From CAYRUP01 sp964489265 (lineage in GTDB: Bacteria; Pseudomonadota; Gammaproteobacteria; DSM-16500), in contig CAZAXX010000004.1 of the NCBI GenBank assembly GCA_964489265.1, forward strand, positions 3,452 to 67,451: 64,000 bases of DNA, in the 5' to 3' direction. The notes under the pieces were generated by a model. It was not told the origin of the DNA. It was given only the letters and a program-made list of their open reading frames with translations, and did not search any database. Below, one piece after another: positions 17,954-26,401 of this stretch. Position 1 is the first letter of the stretch. Each line of letters begins with the position of its first letter. The translations under genes and the position numbers were made by a program.

Positions 17954-19462
17954 TTGAAAGCATTAGTCGCAACTGTTAATTGTTTGTTATTAGTCGATTT
18001 ACAAACCAAATTTGTCAAAATAATTGAGTCAAATCGTCCCGAATACTATGGTATTTCATGGTGGGGAAATACAGATTCTTTGGTGCTAAGTCACTCTGGT
18101 TTAGCGAATGATAGTTTAGTTGATATGGAAACTTATATTTGCTCTGAGAAAGGTTATCTTTCCTTTGGCAAACCAACTACGCAGCCCTTTTTATCGCAAC
18201 CACATCAAATTTTATGTGCGCCAAATCATTGGGTTATCACGACAAATACAGGCAGAAATTGTGTGACTCTGTACGATCCAAGCAATGGATTTTACAAAGA
18301 TATTCGCGTCAATGATGTGAATTGGGATCGTTTAGACCGCGATAATACCTGTGGCGAACATTTCAATTCCATTTATTTAAAAAATAATCGTCTTTATGTA
18401 TTAGCGCATCGCTTCAAAAAAGTGTCTGAAGTGCTTGAATTTTCCTATCCTGATTGTGTTTTAATAGAAAAATATATCACTAAACAAAGATCTGGTTTAC
18501 ATAATATCTGGGTTGATGATGCGGGCAATATGCTTGCTTGTAATTCGAATTCCGGCGAATTAATTGAACTTAAAACGAATGAAACTTTATGGACACCGGC
18601 TATCTCTTATTATTCGCGAGGATTAGCCGCGACAACGGATATTATTGTTGTTGGCGACAGCCAAAATACGGCGCGTGCAAATCGGAGTACTTCGCCGAGT
18701 GAATTGTGGATTATTGATAGAAAAACATTTATGACATTGGATCATATCTCATTAGGTCCTTTTGGATCCGTGCATGAAGTTCGTCTGGTCGATGTCCCTG
18801 ATGAAGCGCATCATAATACGATATTTGCCGGCTTAGACAATTTAGAAAAAAATATTGAAGCGCGCCAGTGCCCTGGTAATAACAAATTAAAACAGAGCCA
18901 GACATGTCAAGCCAATCGTCACCTTTTACAAAATTTTGATTATGTAGCAAATAGCTGGATTATGAATGAAGAAGAATGGTTAGCGCCTAAAGATGAAGGA
19001 TTTACTCTGGCTCTCGCAAAAGAAACTTTCAGCGATAATTATACTGCTTCACTCGATTATTTTTTCCCTGAGTCGGCTACGTTATCCAGCCAGAATATTA
19101 GCCTGGTTGTAGGTTATCGTGGTAGTGATGATACCAATATGATTGCCATTTTAATTCTTCATGCGAAGGGAGATGAAAATGCGTGCGTCGCTTTATGGAT
19201 CAATACATCGGGTATCTGGGAACCCCAATGCATTTTGATTCCAGAGGTCCCTAAACAAGGGAAATTATCTGTGTCACGTCAAGGAAATAAACTTGTTATT
19301 ACTTGCAATGACTTCTCCCCTGTTACTAAAAAGCTGGATTCAAAGACATTGGATGGTGCAGTTGGGGTGCGCTGCCTGGGATCTCAATTTAAGAATTTTG
19401 CTGTGGTAAAAAATCCTGAGAAAATTAAATCAGGTTGGTTTAAGCGGTCATTACCCGCTTAA
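17954..19462 (+). CDS. Unknown beta-propeller plus beta-sandwich protein
   Basis: A 502-residue protein that I cannot name. The first 300 residues show propeller-like repeats (HQILCAPNHWVITTNTG, GLHNIWVDDAGNMLACN, RGLAATTDIIVVGDS). A Cys-rich hinge follows near 310-330, then a C-terminal domain of about 120 residues with jellyroll-like strands (VVGYRGSDDTN, VALWINTSG). The start is TTG at 17954, with GAGGA eight bases upstream and a TATAAT box further upstream. No signal peptide is seen. It may bind or act on a sugar or glycan, but this is inference from fold alone. It converges on the TonB-like gene with a 4-bp overlap. Confidence 0.65.
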   Translation: MKALVATVNCLLLVDLQTKFVKIIESNRPEYYGISWWGNTDSLVLSHSGLANDSLVDMETYICSEKGYLSFGKPTTQPFLSQPHQILCAPNHWVITTNTGRNCVTLYDPSNGFYKDIRVNDVNWDRLDRDNTCGEHFNSIYLKNNRLYVLAHRFKKVSEVLEFSYPDCVLIEKYITKQRSGLHNIWVDDAGNMLACNSNSGELIELKTNETLWTPAISYYSRGLAATTDIIVVGDSQNTARANRSTSPSELWIIDRKTFMTLDHISLGPFGSVHEVRLVDVPDEAHHNTIFAGLDNLEKNIEARQCPGNNKLKQSQTCQANRHLLQNFDYVANSWIMNEEEWLAPKDEGFTLALAKETFSDNYTASLDYFFPESATLSSQNISLVVGYRGSDDTNMIAILILHAKGDENACVALWINTSGIWEPQCILIPEVPKQGKLSVSRQGNKLVITCNDFSPVTKKLDSKTLDGAVGVRCLGSQFKNFAVVKNPEKIKSGWFKRSLPA

Positions 19463-20181
19463 TCAAAAATAAACCCAATCAAAAACTCCTTAGGTTCCTT
19501 TAAAAATTTATTTGCGCCTACCACCGTAGGCGCTTCATTAATCGCATAAAGCGCTGCTCGATTAAAATCTTCATTTTCACTAGACCGCACAATTTGCACA
19601 TCCGAATAATAACCTTCTGGATGAAGAACCAGACGGACATAAACACGGCCAGTCACACCAAAAACGCCCGCGATGTGTGGATAGCTAAAATGTGCTGAGA
19701 GCGAACGACCAAGCAACTTGATTAATGGATCCACTATTCTGCTTGGATCGCCAATTAATAAAATCGGTTCTTCGGCACGCGTATTACTTAATGCAGCGCT
19801 TGCGTAATCGTTTTGAATCGCTGCACGCGACATACTTAATATCGATGGTTGTCTTGCCGCACTACTCTTATTAATTCCATATTTTGATTCAGGCAGTGGT
19901 TTTTCATTCGAAGGTGCTTTGGTTGTCGGCGGAGTGAGTTTTGCCGGCGACGTCGCTTGGGAAGAGTTTTTCGCGAGTGTAGGCTTTATTGAACCGGAAT
20001 AAACGTAAGAAGGAACATAATGCTGGGCTTGTTGCCGTGGAACTTGATATGGCACTTTATGATCTTTACCTTCTGGAAGAAAAACAAGGTCAGTCGTAAT
20101 AAGTAATAAAAATAGAATATGCAGAACCAGTGCGATCCAAAAGCTATAACGAAATAATTTTTTAGTGATGGTATGTTGCAT
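19459..20181 (-). CDS. TonB-like protein with C-terminal TonB domain
   Basis: A 240-residue protein with one N-terminal inner-membrane helix (about 12-32), a Pro/Lys/Thr-rich periplasmic linker (about 35-110) and a C-terminal TonB domain. That domain is seen as GVTGRVYVRLVLHPEGYYSDVQIVRSS followed by FNRAALYAINEAP. TonB proteins couple proton-motive force to outer-membrane receptors. ATG at 20181 is preferred over the in-frame GTG at 20187, because GGAG sits seven bases before the ATG. No exbB or exbD gene is nearby. Six-base spacing to tdk suggests cotranscription. Confidence 0.85.
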   Translation of the reverse strand: MQHTITKKLFRYSFWIALVLHILFLLLITTDLVFLPEGKDHKVPYQVPRQQAQHYVPSYVYSGSIKPTLAKNSSQATSPAKLTPPTTKAPSNEKPLPESKYGINKSSAARQPSILSMSRAAIQNDYASAALSNTRAEEPILLIGDPSRIVDPLIKLLGRSLSAHFSYPHIAGVFGVTGRVYVRLVLHPEGYYSDVQIVRSSENEDFNRAALYAINEAPTVVGANKFLKEPKEFLIGFIFD

Positions 20182-20193
20182 AGTCACACTCCA

Positions 20194-20766
20194 TCATGCC
20201 TTGTTATAATGCTTTCGACACAGTGAAATATATCGTTCATTACCGCCAATTTGTACTTGCTCACCGCTTTTGATAACTTTCCCCTCTGCATTAATGCGCG
20301 CATTCATTGTCGCTTTTTTCCCGCAATGACAGATTGTTTTAATCTCACTTAAATTATCAGCCCAAATTAACAGGTACAGACTCCCCTCAAACGGTTCGCC
20401 GCGAAAATCGCTACGCAAGCCATAGGTCAAAACGGGCAAATTTAATTGATCGACAATTTCGGTAAGTTGAATGACTTGTTGCTTCGTTAAGAATTGCGCC
20501 TCATCAACAAGCACACAGGCAAGCTTTGGATTATGCTGTAATTGGTTTTTGGTATATTCAAATAAATTCAACGAATGATCAAAAGAGACCGCATCTGAGC
20601 TAAGACCAATGCGTGAAGATATTTTATCTAGACCAAACCGATTATCAATCGATGGTGTAAAGAGTAATGTTGCCATTCCCTTTTCTTGGTAATTATAGGA
20701 AGACTGTAATAGGACCGTACTTTTGCCGGCATTCATGGCGGAATAATAGAAATATAGTTTAGCCAC
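20194..20766 (-). CDS. tdk: Thymidine kinase
   Basis: A 190-residue type II thymidine kinase that phosphorylates thymidine with ATP. The P-loop is SAMNAGKST (9-17), Walker B is VLVDEAQFL, and the zinc-binding Cys pairs are CHC and the downstream CRKH. The start is GTG at 20766 with AGGA six bases before it. It is upstream of the TonB-like gene. Length and motifs are normal. Confidence 0.95.
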   Translation of the reverse strand: MAKLYFYYSAMNAGKSTVLLQSSYNYQEKGMATLLFTPSIDNRFGLDKISSRIGLSSDAVSFDHSLNLFEYTKNQLQHNPKLACVLVDEAQFLTKQQVIQLTEIVDQLNLPVLTYGLRSDFRGEPFEGSLYLLIWADNLSEIKTICHCGKKATMNARINAEGKVIKSGEQVQIGGNERYISLCRKHYNKA

Positions 20767-20806
20767 AGGATATCCTATATTGTGTTTTGCTCAACAAAAC
20801 AATTGT

Positions 20807-20874
20807 GTCATCCTGAACGAAGTGAAGGATCTCCGCACTATAATATGGAGATCCTTCACTTCGTTCAGGATGAC
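20807..20874. repeat. Intergenic palindromic repeat (68 bp)
   Basis: GTCATCCTGAACGAAGTGAAGGATCTCC and its reverse complement (two arms, about 28 bases each) surround a 12-bp loop. The arms are almost perfect. This is the cleanest copy of the family in the window and sits between tdk and a small gene on the same strand. Confidence 0.92.
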
Positions 20875-20880
20875 AAAGGC

Positions 20881-20979
20881 CTATTTCTTTTTCTTTTCAC
20901 GCTTTGCAGCGCGCTTTTCATCTAAAGATCTAGTCGCCTTTTTTTTCGTTTCTTTTTTCTGGTTTTGCGATTTAGCCAT
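20881..20979 (-). CDS. Very small basic protein (32 aa)
   Basis: A 32-residue, Lys/Arg-rich reading frame that begins MAKSQNQKKETKKK and ends KREKKKK. An AGGAG site lies seven bases before the ATG, and the stop TAG is at 20881-20883. The amino-acid composition is too biased to prove function, but the ribosome site and position support expression. It may bind nucleic acid. It belongs to a neighbourhood with two other Lys-rich proteins. Confidence 0.6.
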   Translation of the reverse strand: MAKSQNQKKETKKKATRSLDEKRAAKREKKKK

Positions 20980-21174
20980 AGTTTTCTCCTTTAAAAATTA
21001 ACTACCCGGCTTTAAGTTTACTCATTTTGAATGAATAAGCCATTATTAATTTCTATTACTAATTATTTTATAAAGGGATCTTATAAAGGGATTTTGCAAA
21101 AGGGAAAATACAGAGGAATAACTTAATGACAAAAACGGCACGGCTACAACAAGAAAGAGAGTCAAATCTGACTA

Positions 21175-21253
21175 TTAGGTTCTGTCCTTAAAACTTCCCC
21201 GCTGCGAAAGGAAACCTTCTTTTCGCATTGAAGAACCGTTTGACAGAGCCTAA
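21175..21253. repeat. Miniature inverted-repeat element (79 bp)
   Basis: TTAGGTTCTGTC at the left and GACAGAGCCTAA at the right form 12-bp inverted ends with one mismatch. An inner hairpin, TGCGAAA...TTTCGCA, lies between them. The ends resemble insertion-sequence termini, so this is probably a MITE or IS remnant. It interrupts a short frame starting at 21126 (ATG with GAGGA upstream, 21 codons, ending inside the element). Confidence 0.55.
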
Positions 21254-21277
21254 GCTTGCATTTAAATATAAAGGCAT

Positions 21278-21476
21278 TTAAATGAAAGCAACATCGGACT
21301 GCCTCTCTTCCCTATAAGTTTCACACTTCCCAAGTTCAGCTAGTAACTCACATACAGCAATGGCATCCTTACCAGCATTGGGACAGTAAACTAAGCTAGA
21401 AACAGTTGAATTCTTCCATTTCAAGCTTAAAGTTACGTCGAATGATCCATTCTCACAGTAACTATAATTATTTCTT
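21278..21476 (-). other. Open frame without a clear start, downstream of the histone-like gene
   Basis: A frame of about 65 codons, ending TAA at 21278-21280, runs on from the end of the histone-like gene in the +1 frame. It has four or five Cys and a plausible coding look (SLVYCPNAGKDAIAVCELL, AELGKCETY). No ATG with a ribosome site is found, so it may be a decayed gene, a frameshift product or chance. The remaining bases from 20980 to 21467 hold only this frame and the MITE-like repeat at 21175-21253. Confidence 0.25.
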
Positions 21477-21698
21477 AGCTTTTCGTTTAACTCTACGTTT
21501 TACTTTTGCTTTGCCAACTTTAGCTTTAACCTTACGTCTTACTTTTGCTTTGCCAACTTTAGCTTTAACCTTGCGTTTCACTTTTCGTTTAGCAACTTTA
21601 GCTTTAACTTTTGCTCTTACTTTTGCTTTTACAACTTTAGCTTTGACTCTACGTTTCACTTTAGCTTTAGCAACTTTAGCTTTCACTTTAGCTTTCAT
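21468..21698 (-). CDS. Histone H1-like protein made of 13-residue repeats
   Basis: A 76-residue protein built almost only from Lys, Arg, Ala, Val and Gly. After MKAKV come five 13-residue units such as KAKVAKAKVKRRV and KAKVGKAKVRRKV, then the tail KRKAKK. It is comparable to bacterial histone-H1-like (Hc1/HctA-type) DNA-compacting proteins. I chose the inner ATG at 21698, with GGGTG seven bases upstream; a longer frame adds 17 unrelated residues. Expected role: binds and condenses DNA non-specifically. The repeats in DNA are listed separately. Confidence 0.75.
   Translation of the reverse strand: MKAKVKAKVAKAKVKRRVKAKVVKAKVRAKVKAKVAKRKVKRKVKAKVGKAKVRRKVKAKVGKAKVKRRVKRKAKK
21489..21683 (-). 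repeat. Five 39-bp tandem repeats inside the histone-like gene
   Basis: The coding sequence between the first five codons and the last six consists of five in-frame 39-bp units encoding KAKVxKxKVxxxV. Units differ at a few bases each. Length variation between strains would be expected through slippage. Confidence 0.8.
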
Positions 21699-21989
21699 AA
21701 TGTCACCCTCAATAAAATTAATGAGTTGTACAGGAAAAGTATAACACAATTATTTCTAAATGAAATAACTGAAAAAAAAGTCTGAACTTAAATTTGTTAT
21801 GACGATACAAAACGGCAAGATAGCGTGATTTCTTTCAGGGTAATTACTAATTTGCATTGTGGTAGTTCTGACAATACATGGTAAGTTCACTCATAAATAG
21901 AAATGTTGTGTTGCAACGAAAAAAGCTTAAAAATAGCTGAAATCCAACAAATTTTAGGGCACTGACTTCCTCGTCAATGCCCAATATGG

Positions 21990-22157
21990 TTACCCTCTAC
22001 GATTAAATAAATGCATCAACAACGATACGACAAACAAGATGAGGAAGATAAAAAAGAGAATTTTAGCAATGCCAGCAGCCTGTGCTGCTATGCTGCTGAA
22101 ACCTAAAATACCCGCAATGATTGCCACAACGAGGAAAAGCAAAACCCAATTTAGCAT
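21990..22157 (-). CDS. DUF1328 (YtjA-like) small membrane protein
   Basis: A 55-residue membrane protein that begins MLNWVLLFLVVAIIAGILGF and has two hydrophobic helices separated by SSIAAQAAGIAK, the hallmark of the DUF1328 family. The family is common in proteobacteria and linked to envelope stress in some. An AAGGA site precedes the ATG. A second family member sits at 32225-32389. Function is not known. Confidence 0.85.
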   Translation of the reverse strand: MLNWVLLFLVVAIIAGILGFSSIAAQAAGIAKILFFIFLILFVVSLLMHLFNRRG

Positions 22158-22214
22158 AGTTAATTCCTTTTAAAGTAAATCCAACATAATAGTAACCTAA
22201 GCAGAACTAACATG

Positions 22215-23504
22215 CTATTTTGGCGAAAGCCTAGCTTCTTCTCTTTTTCTCTTCTTGCTATCGACAACCTGATCTGGCTCTTCTGTCTCTGGTTTGCCAT
22301 TGAAAAACGCACTTGGATTATTCCCTGCAAGCGTTCTGTCCTTGGCTGCTTTGGTTAAAGCTAGATGATATTCATTCTTCTTCTTATACTCCAAATCGAC
22401 TTGTTCAATCCATTCAGGCTTAATCTGATTAACGACTTCCAGTACCGCTCCATAACATGTTATAGCTTTATCAAATTCATTTTGATAAAAAAACACATGC
22501 CCTTGTTGACTTAATACATAAGCAAAATTTCTTTGATAACCGACATATGTTTCACTATCTTCATCAGTAAGCAAGTCTGCTTGAATCATATTAAGCGTTA
22601 AAATAGCCTCATTATGATTAAAAATGGCTTGATCTAGCTTACCCGCATGAAAACTTTGAATTGCAAACCGATTGAGAGCACGGGCTAAACTGCGGTGATA
22701 CATAGCAAGTACAGTCCTATCTTTTTCTTCAAGATAATCTGCCTTTATTGATTGAAGCATGCCTATCGCTTTTTTGAAGTTTTCAATAGCTTCTGCATAA
22801 CGATCGATTTCAAAAAAATCTAGGCCATACCAATTAAACGAATACGCAATGTTTCGTTGATAGGTTCGAATGTTTATTTCATTGACTGGCTGTTTTGTTT
22901 CAGCAGCCATTTCACACTCGGCAATAATGGCTTGGTTAAATAACGCAGCTGCAGCTACCCATTCATATTTTTTAAAATGCTGAAGCCCTCTATCACATAA
23001 GTTAGCGCCTGGTTTTGAATGAAAATCCACTTTTTTGGCAGTAATAGTACGCTGCTCTGTTTTAGCTAAACCCGCTTTAATTTCATCTGGAATAACATTG
23101 ACAGATGGAACGCTTGCCTCACACGCTTCATTAATGCGTCCTAATCTCAAGATAAATTCTTCTCTTTTATCTCCAAGGATTTTTGCAGTAAGAATTCTTC
23201 CATTATCCAAAATATCCTGCTTAATGATTTGCAATACATCTACTGCAAATTTATCCTCAAAAAAATTGCGTTTGAGCAACATATCAAGTCGCGCTACCAG
23301 GATTTTTAGATCAATTGCAGTTAGCTTTTTATCATCCGAGAAAACCGAATTAACATAGTCAAACAACTTTTCCCGAATCAAACCAAGGGCGCTTACCAAT
23401 GGACAGGATTTATTATAGGAATCAGAAGCGATGATGCGGTATAACTTTTCAAAATCGTCAGGGATAGAGTCTGCTGCCACTTCAGAAACAGGATTCCTTA
23501 ACAT
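22215..23504 (-). CDS. TPR-repeat protein
   Basis: A 429-residue cytoplasmic protein with a helical N-terminal domain (1-150), then tetratricopeptide-like repeats (about 165-380). Visible repeats include AEAIENFKKAIGMLQSIK, LDQAIFNHNEAILTLNMIQ and FDKAITCYGAVLEVVNQIK, each with the small-aromatic spacing of a TPR. The tail is basic (KKRKREEARLSPK). I chose the ATG at 23504, where GGGAGGTG lies immediately upstream; a longer frame begins at 23549 without such a site. TPRs mediate protein-protein contact; its partner is unknown. It resembles neither a pilus nor a T4SS chaperone that I can name. Confidence 0.75.
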   Translation of the reverse strand: MLRNPVSEVAADSIPDDFEKLYRIIASDSYNKSCPLVSALGLIREKLFDYVNSVFSDDKKLTAIDLKILVARLDMLLKRNFFEDKFAVDVLQIIKQDILDNGRILTAKILGDKREEFILRLGRINEACEASVPSVNVIPDEIKAGLAKTEQRTITAKKVDFHSKPGANLCDRGLQHFKKYEWVAAAALFNQAIIAECEMAAETKQPVNEINIRTYQRNIAYSFNWYGLDFFEIDRYAEAIENFKKAIGMLQSIKADYLEEKDRTVLAMYHRSLARALNRFAIQSFHAGKLDQAIFNHNEAILTLNMIQADLLTDEDSETYVGYQRNFAYVLSQQGHVFFYQNEFDKAITCYGAVLEVVNQIKPEWIEQVDLEYKKKNEYHLALTKAAKDRTLAGNNPSAFFNGKPETEEPDQVVDSKKRKREEARLSPK

Positions 23505-23591
23505 AGCACCTCCCATGAAAAAATTGATTTTGTCAGACTCTTTCAGCATAACGTTTCGACATTAATGCTTTATTAAAAAAACCTATATTTT

Positions 23592-24326
23592 ATGCCTGAC
23601 ATTTATCCTACAATGTCGTCAGAGCGTATCTTTTGCCATGAGGTCATTATCATTTTATCTATTCTACTCATTTGCTTTACTTTGCTTGTGATGTTCTTTT
23701 TAATTAAATGGCTAAAACACTTTCATCATCAAAAAAAATGGCTTCAACGTAAACGGCTTTTTGATAATTTATATCATGGCATTAATGGCATTGAACTCTC
23801 TAAAAATGACAGAGCGAATTTGCAAACTGATTTTTATGGTTTGGTTTATGGCGAAGTCAATTTCGAAAATTTTTCAGCGATGCTCGCTGTGACGCAACCA
23901 ACTGCAACGGACATATTTTATGATTTAGGCTCTGGCACTGGCAAAGCTGTTCTTTGCAGCGCCATGCTTTATAGTTTAAAAAAATGTTGTGGCATTGAAT
24001 TACTACCCGGTTTATATAAAACAAGCAGTGATCAATTAGAAAAATTAAAGTCTTTTCCAGATATCAGCCCCTCACCCATTCAATTTATTCATGGTGATTT
24101 ATTAAAAATTGATTTCAGAGAAGCATCCATTGTTTTTATTAATGCGACTAGTTTTACCGCGGAATTTTGGCAATTAATTATTGATAAGCTAACCAGCTTG
24201 CAAAGAGGGACCCGAGTTATCATTACTTCTAAAAAACTGACTCAATCAAGCTATCAATTACTCGAGGCAAAGATGTATTGGATGGATTGGGGTTGGAACT
24301 CTGTTTATATTTATCAAAAACTGTGA
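23592..24326 (+). CDS. Membrane-anchored DOT1-like methyltransferase
   Basis: A 244-residue SAM-dependent methyltransferase. One N-terminal transmembrane helix (about 17-40) precedes a catalytic domain whose motifs follow the order of eukaryotic DOT1/DOT1L histone H3K79 methyltransferases. These are YGEVNF (86-91), DLGSGTG (111-117), GIE (134-136), GDLL (168-171), VFIN (181-184), RVIITSK and a C-terminal aromatic WGWNSVYIY. The nucleosome-binding basic tail of DOT1L is absent. It may act on a basic protein, but no substrate is shown. No strong ribosome site is seen before the ATG. MAPEG and a small membrane gene follow on the same strand. Confidence 0.78.
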   Translation: MPDIYPTMSSERIFCHEVIIILSILLICFTLLVMFFLIKWLKHFHHQKKWLQRKRLFDNLYHGINGIELSKNDRANLQTDFYGLVYGEVNFENFSAMLAVTQPTATDIFYDLGSGTGKAVLCSAMLYSLKKCCGIELLPGLYKTSSDQLEKLKSFPDISPSPIQFIHGDLLKIDFREASIVFINATSFTAEFWQLIIDKLTSLQRGTRVIITSKKLTQSSYQLLEAKMYWMDWGWNSVYIYQKL

Positions 24327-24361
24327 TAGCTTCTGAAAAATTTTTTTATTTAGGAAGAACA

Positions 24362-24736
24362 ATGACGCTAGCCTATTGGTGTGTACTTGCCATGATTTTG
24401 TATCCCTATTTTTTTGCTGTCATTGCAAAAATCAGCCCTCATTATAAAAATCGCGATCCGCGCCATTATCTTGAGAATACGACAGGCTGGCGTAAACGCG
24501 CCCATTACATTCAGTTAAACAGCTTTGAAGCAGCACCCGCCTTTGGGCTTGCCGTTATCATTGCTCACCTGACGCATGCGCCTCAACTCTTAATTGACAA
24601 ATTAGCGATTGGTTTTGTCATCGCCCGCGTTTTATATTCAATCTGTTATCTAACGAATAGACCAACAGCAAGATCGCTCACTTTTACGGTGGGATTAGGT
24701 TGCGTGATTGGATTATTTTGTATTGGTAGAGGCTGA
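24362..24736 (+). CDS. MAPEG family membrane protein
   Basis: A 124-residue inner-membrane protein with four hydrophobic helices and the MAPEG signature RAHYIQLNSFEAAPAFGLAVI. In bacteria such proteins are often glutathione-linked detoxification or lipid-associated enzymes. I chose the ATG at 24362, with AGGAAG upstream; a longer frame beginning at 24278 would overlap the methyltransferase gene heavily. Specific activity cannot be told. Confidence 0.82.
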   Translation: MTLAYWCVLAMILYPYFFAVIAKISPHYKNRDPRHYLENTTGWRKRAHYIQLNSFEAAPAFGLAVIIAHLTHAPQLLIDKLAIGFVIARVLYSICYLTNRPTARSLTFTVGLGCVIGLFCIGRG

Positions 24737-24758
24737 TAAAGCCTGGGAAAAAAAATGC

Positions 24759-24764
24759 TATAAT
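24759..24764 (+). promoter_or_regulatory. Extended -10 promoter element
   Basis: TGCTATAAT is an extended -10 hexamer (TATAAT at 24759-24764) located 29 bp before the ATG at 24793. No good -35 is seen, as expected for this class. Confidence 0.45.
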
Positions 24765-24792
24765 TACTTATTAACCACTCATGAGGCTTGTT

Positions 24793-25014
24793 ATGAAATC
24801 CTTACTCAGTATCGTCGGAATTCTCTTAATTATTGTCGGGATTACATCACTCGCATATCAAGGCTTCAGTTATACCAAACGCGAGAAGGTACTTCAAATT
24901 GGTGATCTGGAAGTGACTGCTGACACGCAAAAAACAGTTTATTTTCCTCCCGTATTGGGTGGCTTGTCTTTGGTTGCTGGTATTGTGTTAGTTGTTGTAG
25001 GCAGAAAAAAATAA
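24793..25014 (+). CDS. Small two-helix membrane protein (DUF3185-like)
   Basis: A 73-residue membrane protein with an N-terminal helix (LLSIVGILLIIVGITSLAY), a short loop with YTKREKVLQIGDLEVTADTQK and a C-terminal helix ending VVVGRKK. The layout resembles small DUF3185-type proteins. I chose the ATG at 24793 with GAGG six bases upstream; an ATG at 24781 is also in frame. Role unknown. Confidence 0.65.
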   Translation: MKSLLSIVGILLIIVGITSLAYQGFSYTKREKVLQIGDLEVTADTQKTVYFPPVLGGLSLVAGIVLVVVGRKK

Positions 25015-25024
25015 TCTGCCTGCC

Positions 25025-26185
25025 TTACACGCCATATCTCCAATGCCCCTGCCATTCGTTTTGATGTTGTATAACAGTTTGTAACACTGACGCGCCAAAC
25101 GCGTTTATTTTGCGAATGTTGACATCATGACTATTGGCAGTGATAGCAACGACAACATCACTTTGCTGTGCCCACATAAACAGTGCGCTAAAACCAGTTG
25201 TACCGCCAGGATGAAACCAGATATCGCCAACGCCAGGAATATATTTACGTCCAATACCTAAACCATAACCTTTTTCATGACTCCAGCTCGCTAGTATTCG
25301 CCCTGTTTGACGCGACGTCACCGTCGTCATTTCACGCAATTGCTGCTGTGGTAACACCTTACCGTGAAATAATGCACGCGACCATTTAATCAAATCATGA
25401 CTATTTGAAACGATGGCACCCGCACTACCCGCCCAAGATAAATTAACATACGTTTCATCACGGCCACCGTTATGATAATAACCGTGCGCCATGCGCGATA
25501 GAACAACTGCTGGATAACTACTGCTAATATAATGCGTGGAACTTAAGCCAACCATTTTTGGATCTAGAATAAAATTCTGAATATTTTGCGCCATGCTCTG
25601 ATGCGTTATTTCTTCAATGATCATGCCGATAATAATGTAATTCGTATTGGAATAATGCCAACTATGTCCGGGTTGAAATTGTAAACGACGCTTATACGCA
25701 ATATTTGCAAGATCCGCCAATGACCATGCTGTAGAGCGATATCGCATATTTTTAACATGATCAAGCTTGGGATCGAGTGTGTAATCATAAATTCCAGACG
25801 TATGATTCAACAATTGTCGTATCGTGATTGCACGCCATTTTGGATATTGCGGTAAGTAATCACCGACTGTGTCACTTAAACTGATAAAGTGCTCTGCCTC
25901 AAGCTTGAGTAAAAGCGCTGCGGTAAATGATTTAGTAATGCTGCCGATTTGAAACAAATGATTCGGAGTAACAGGTTTGCCTTGAGGCACACGATCAACA
26001 CCACTGGTAAAATCACGCGGCCCCGCTTCATTTGGAAGACTCACACTCATCACAACACCAGGCACTGCATTAGCGCGTCGAAAATGTTCGAGCTTGTGTT
26101 GTAGATCTTGATTGAGTGTGCCAGCCCATGTGTGCAGAGAAAAAAAACTGAATGCAAGAACAATCCATTTATTCCATTTCTTCAT
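25025..26185 (-). CDS. Secreted class C beta-lactamase-like serine hydrolase
   Basis: A 386-residue exported protein with a signal peptide (about 1-21, ending THTWA) and the three motifs of the class C beta-lactamase/D-aminopeptidase fold: SITK (about residue 85), YSN (in HYSNTNY) and HPGG (in WFHPGGTTG). Compared with the gene at 2578-3843, all motifs are intact, so it should be active. Family members are esterases, D-Ala-D-Ala carboxypeptidases or beta-lactamases, and I cannot tell which. ATG at 26185 is used; the preceding TTG is less likely. Confidence 0.85.
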   Translation of the reverse strand: MKKWNKWIVLAFSFFSLHTWAGTLNQDLQHKLEHFRRANAVPGVVMSVSLPNEAGPRDFTSGVDRVPQGKPVTPNHLFQIGSITKSFTAALLLKLEAEHFISLSDTVGDYLPQYPKWRAITIRQLLNHTSGIYDYTLDPKLDHVKNMRYRSTAWSLADLANIAYKRRLQFQPGHSWHYSNTNYIIIGMIIEEITHQSMAQNIQNFILDPKMVGLSSTHYISSSYPAVVLSRMAHGYYHNGGRDETYVNLSWAGSAGAIVSNSHDLIKWSRALFHGKVLPQQQLREMTTVTSRQTGRILASWSHEKGYGLGIGRKYIPGVGDIWFHPGGTTGFSALFMWAQQSDVVVAITANSHDVNIRKINAFGASVLQTVIQHQNEWQGHWRYGV

Positions 26186-26401
26186 CAAGCAACCCCATGC
26201 GCCTTACCGTTTTAAGAGGCATGAGTATAAAAAATAAGGAGAAGACTTTCCACCAAAAATCACTCTTTTTAAGTGCGAATTAATTGAACTGAAAAACTGT
26301 TAATGCTCGAATTAATGCAGAAAAATGGCAATTTTGAGATTCAACGAGAAAATATAGATTCGTTTATACTGAATATAAGCGAAACCAAGAAGGAGACGGC
26401 T

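Noticed and set aside
21406..21744. Plus-strand frame rich in Leu, Thr and Phe
   Set aside because: It is antisense to the Lys-rich repeat gene and its composition is a reflection of those codons.
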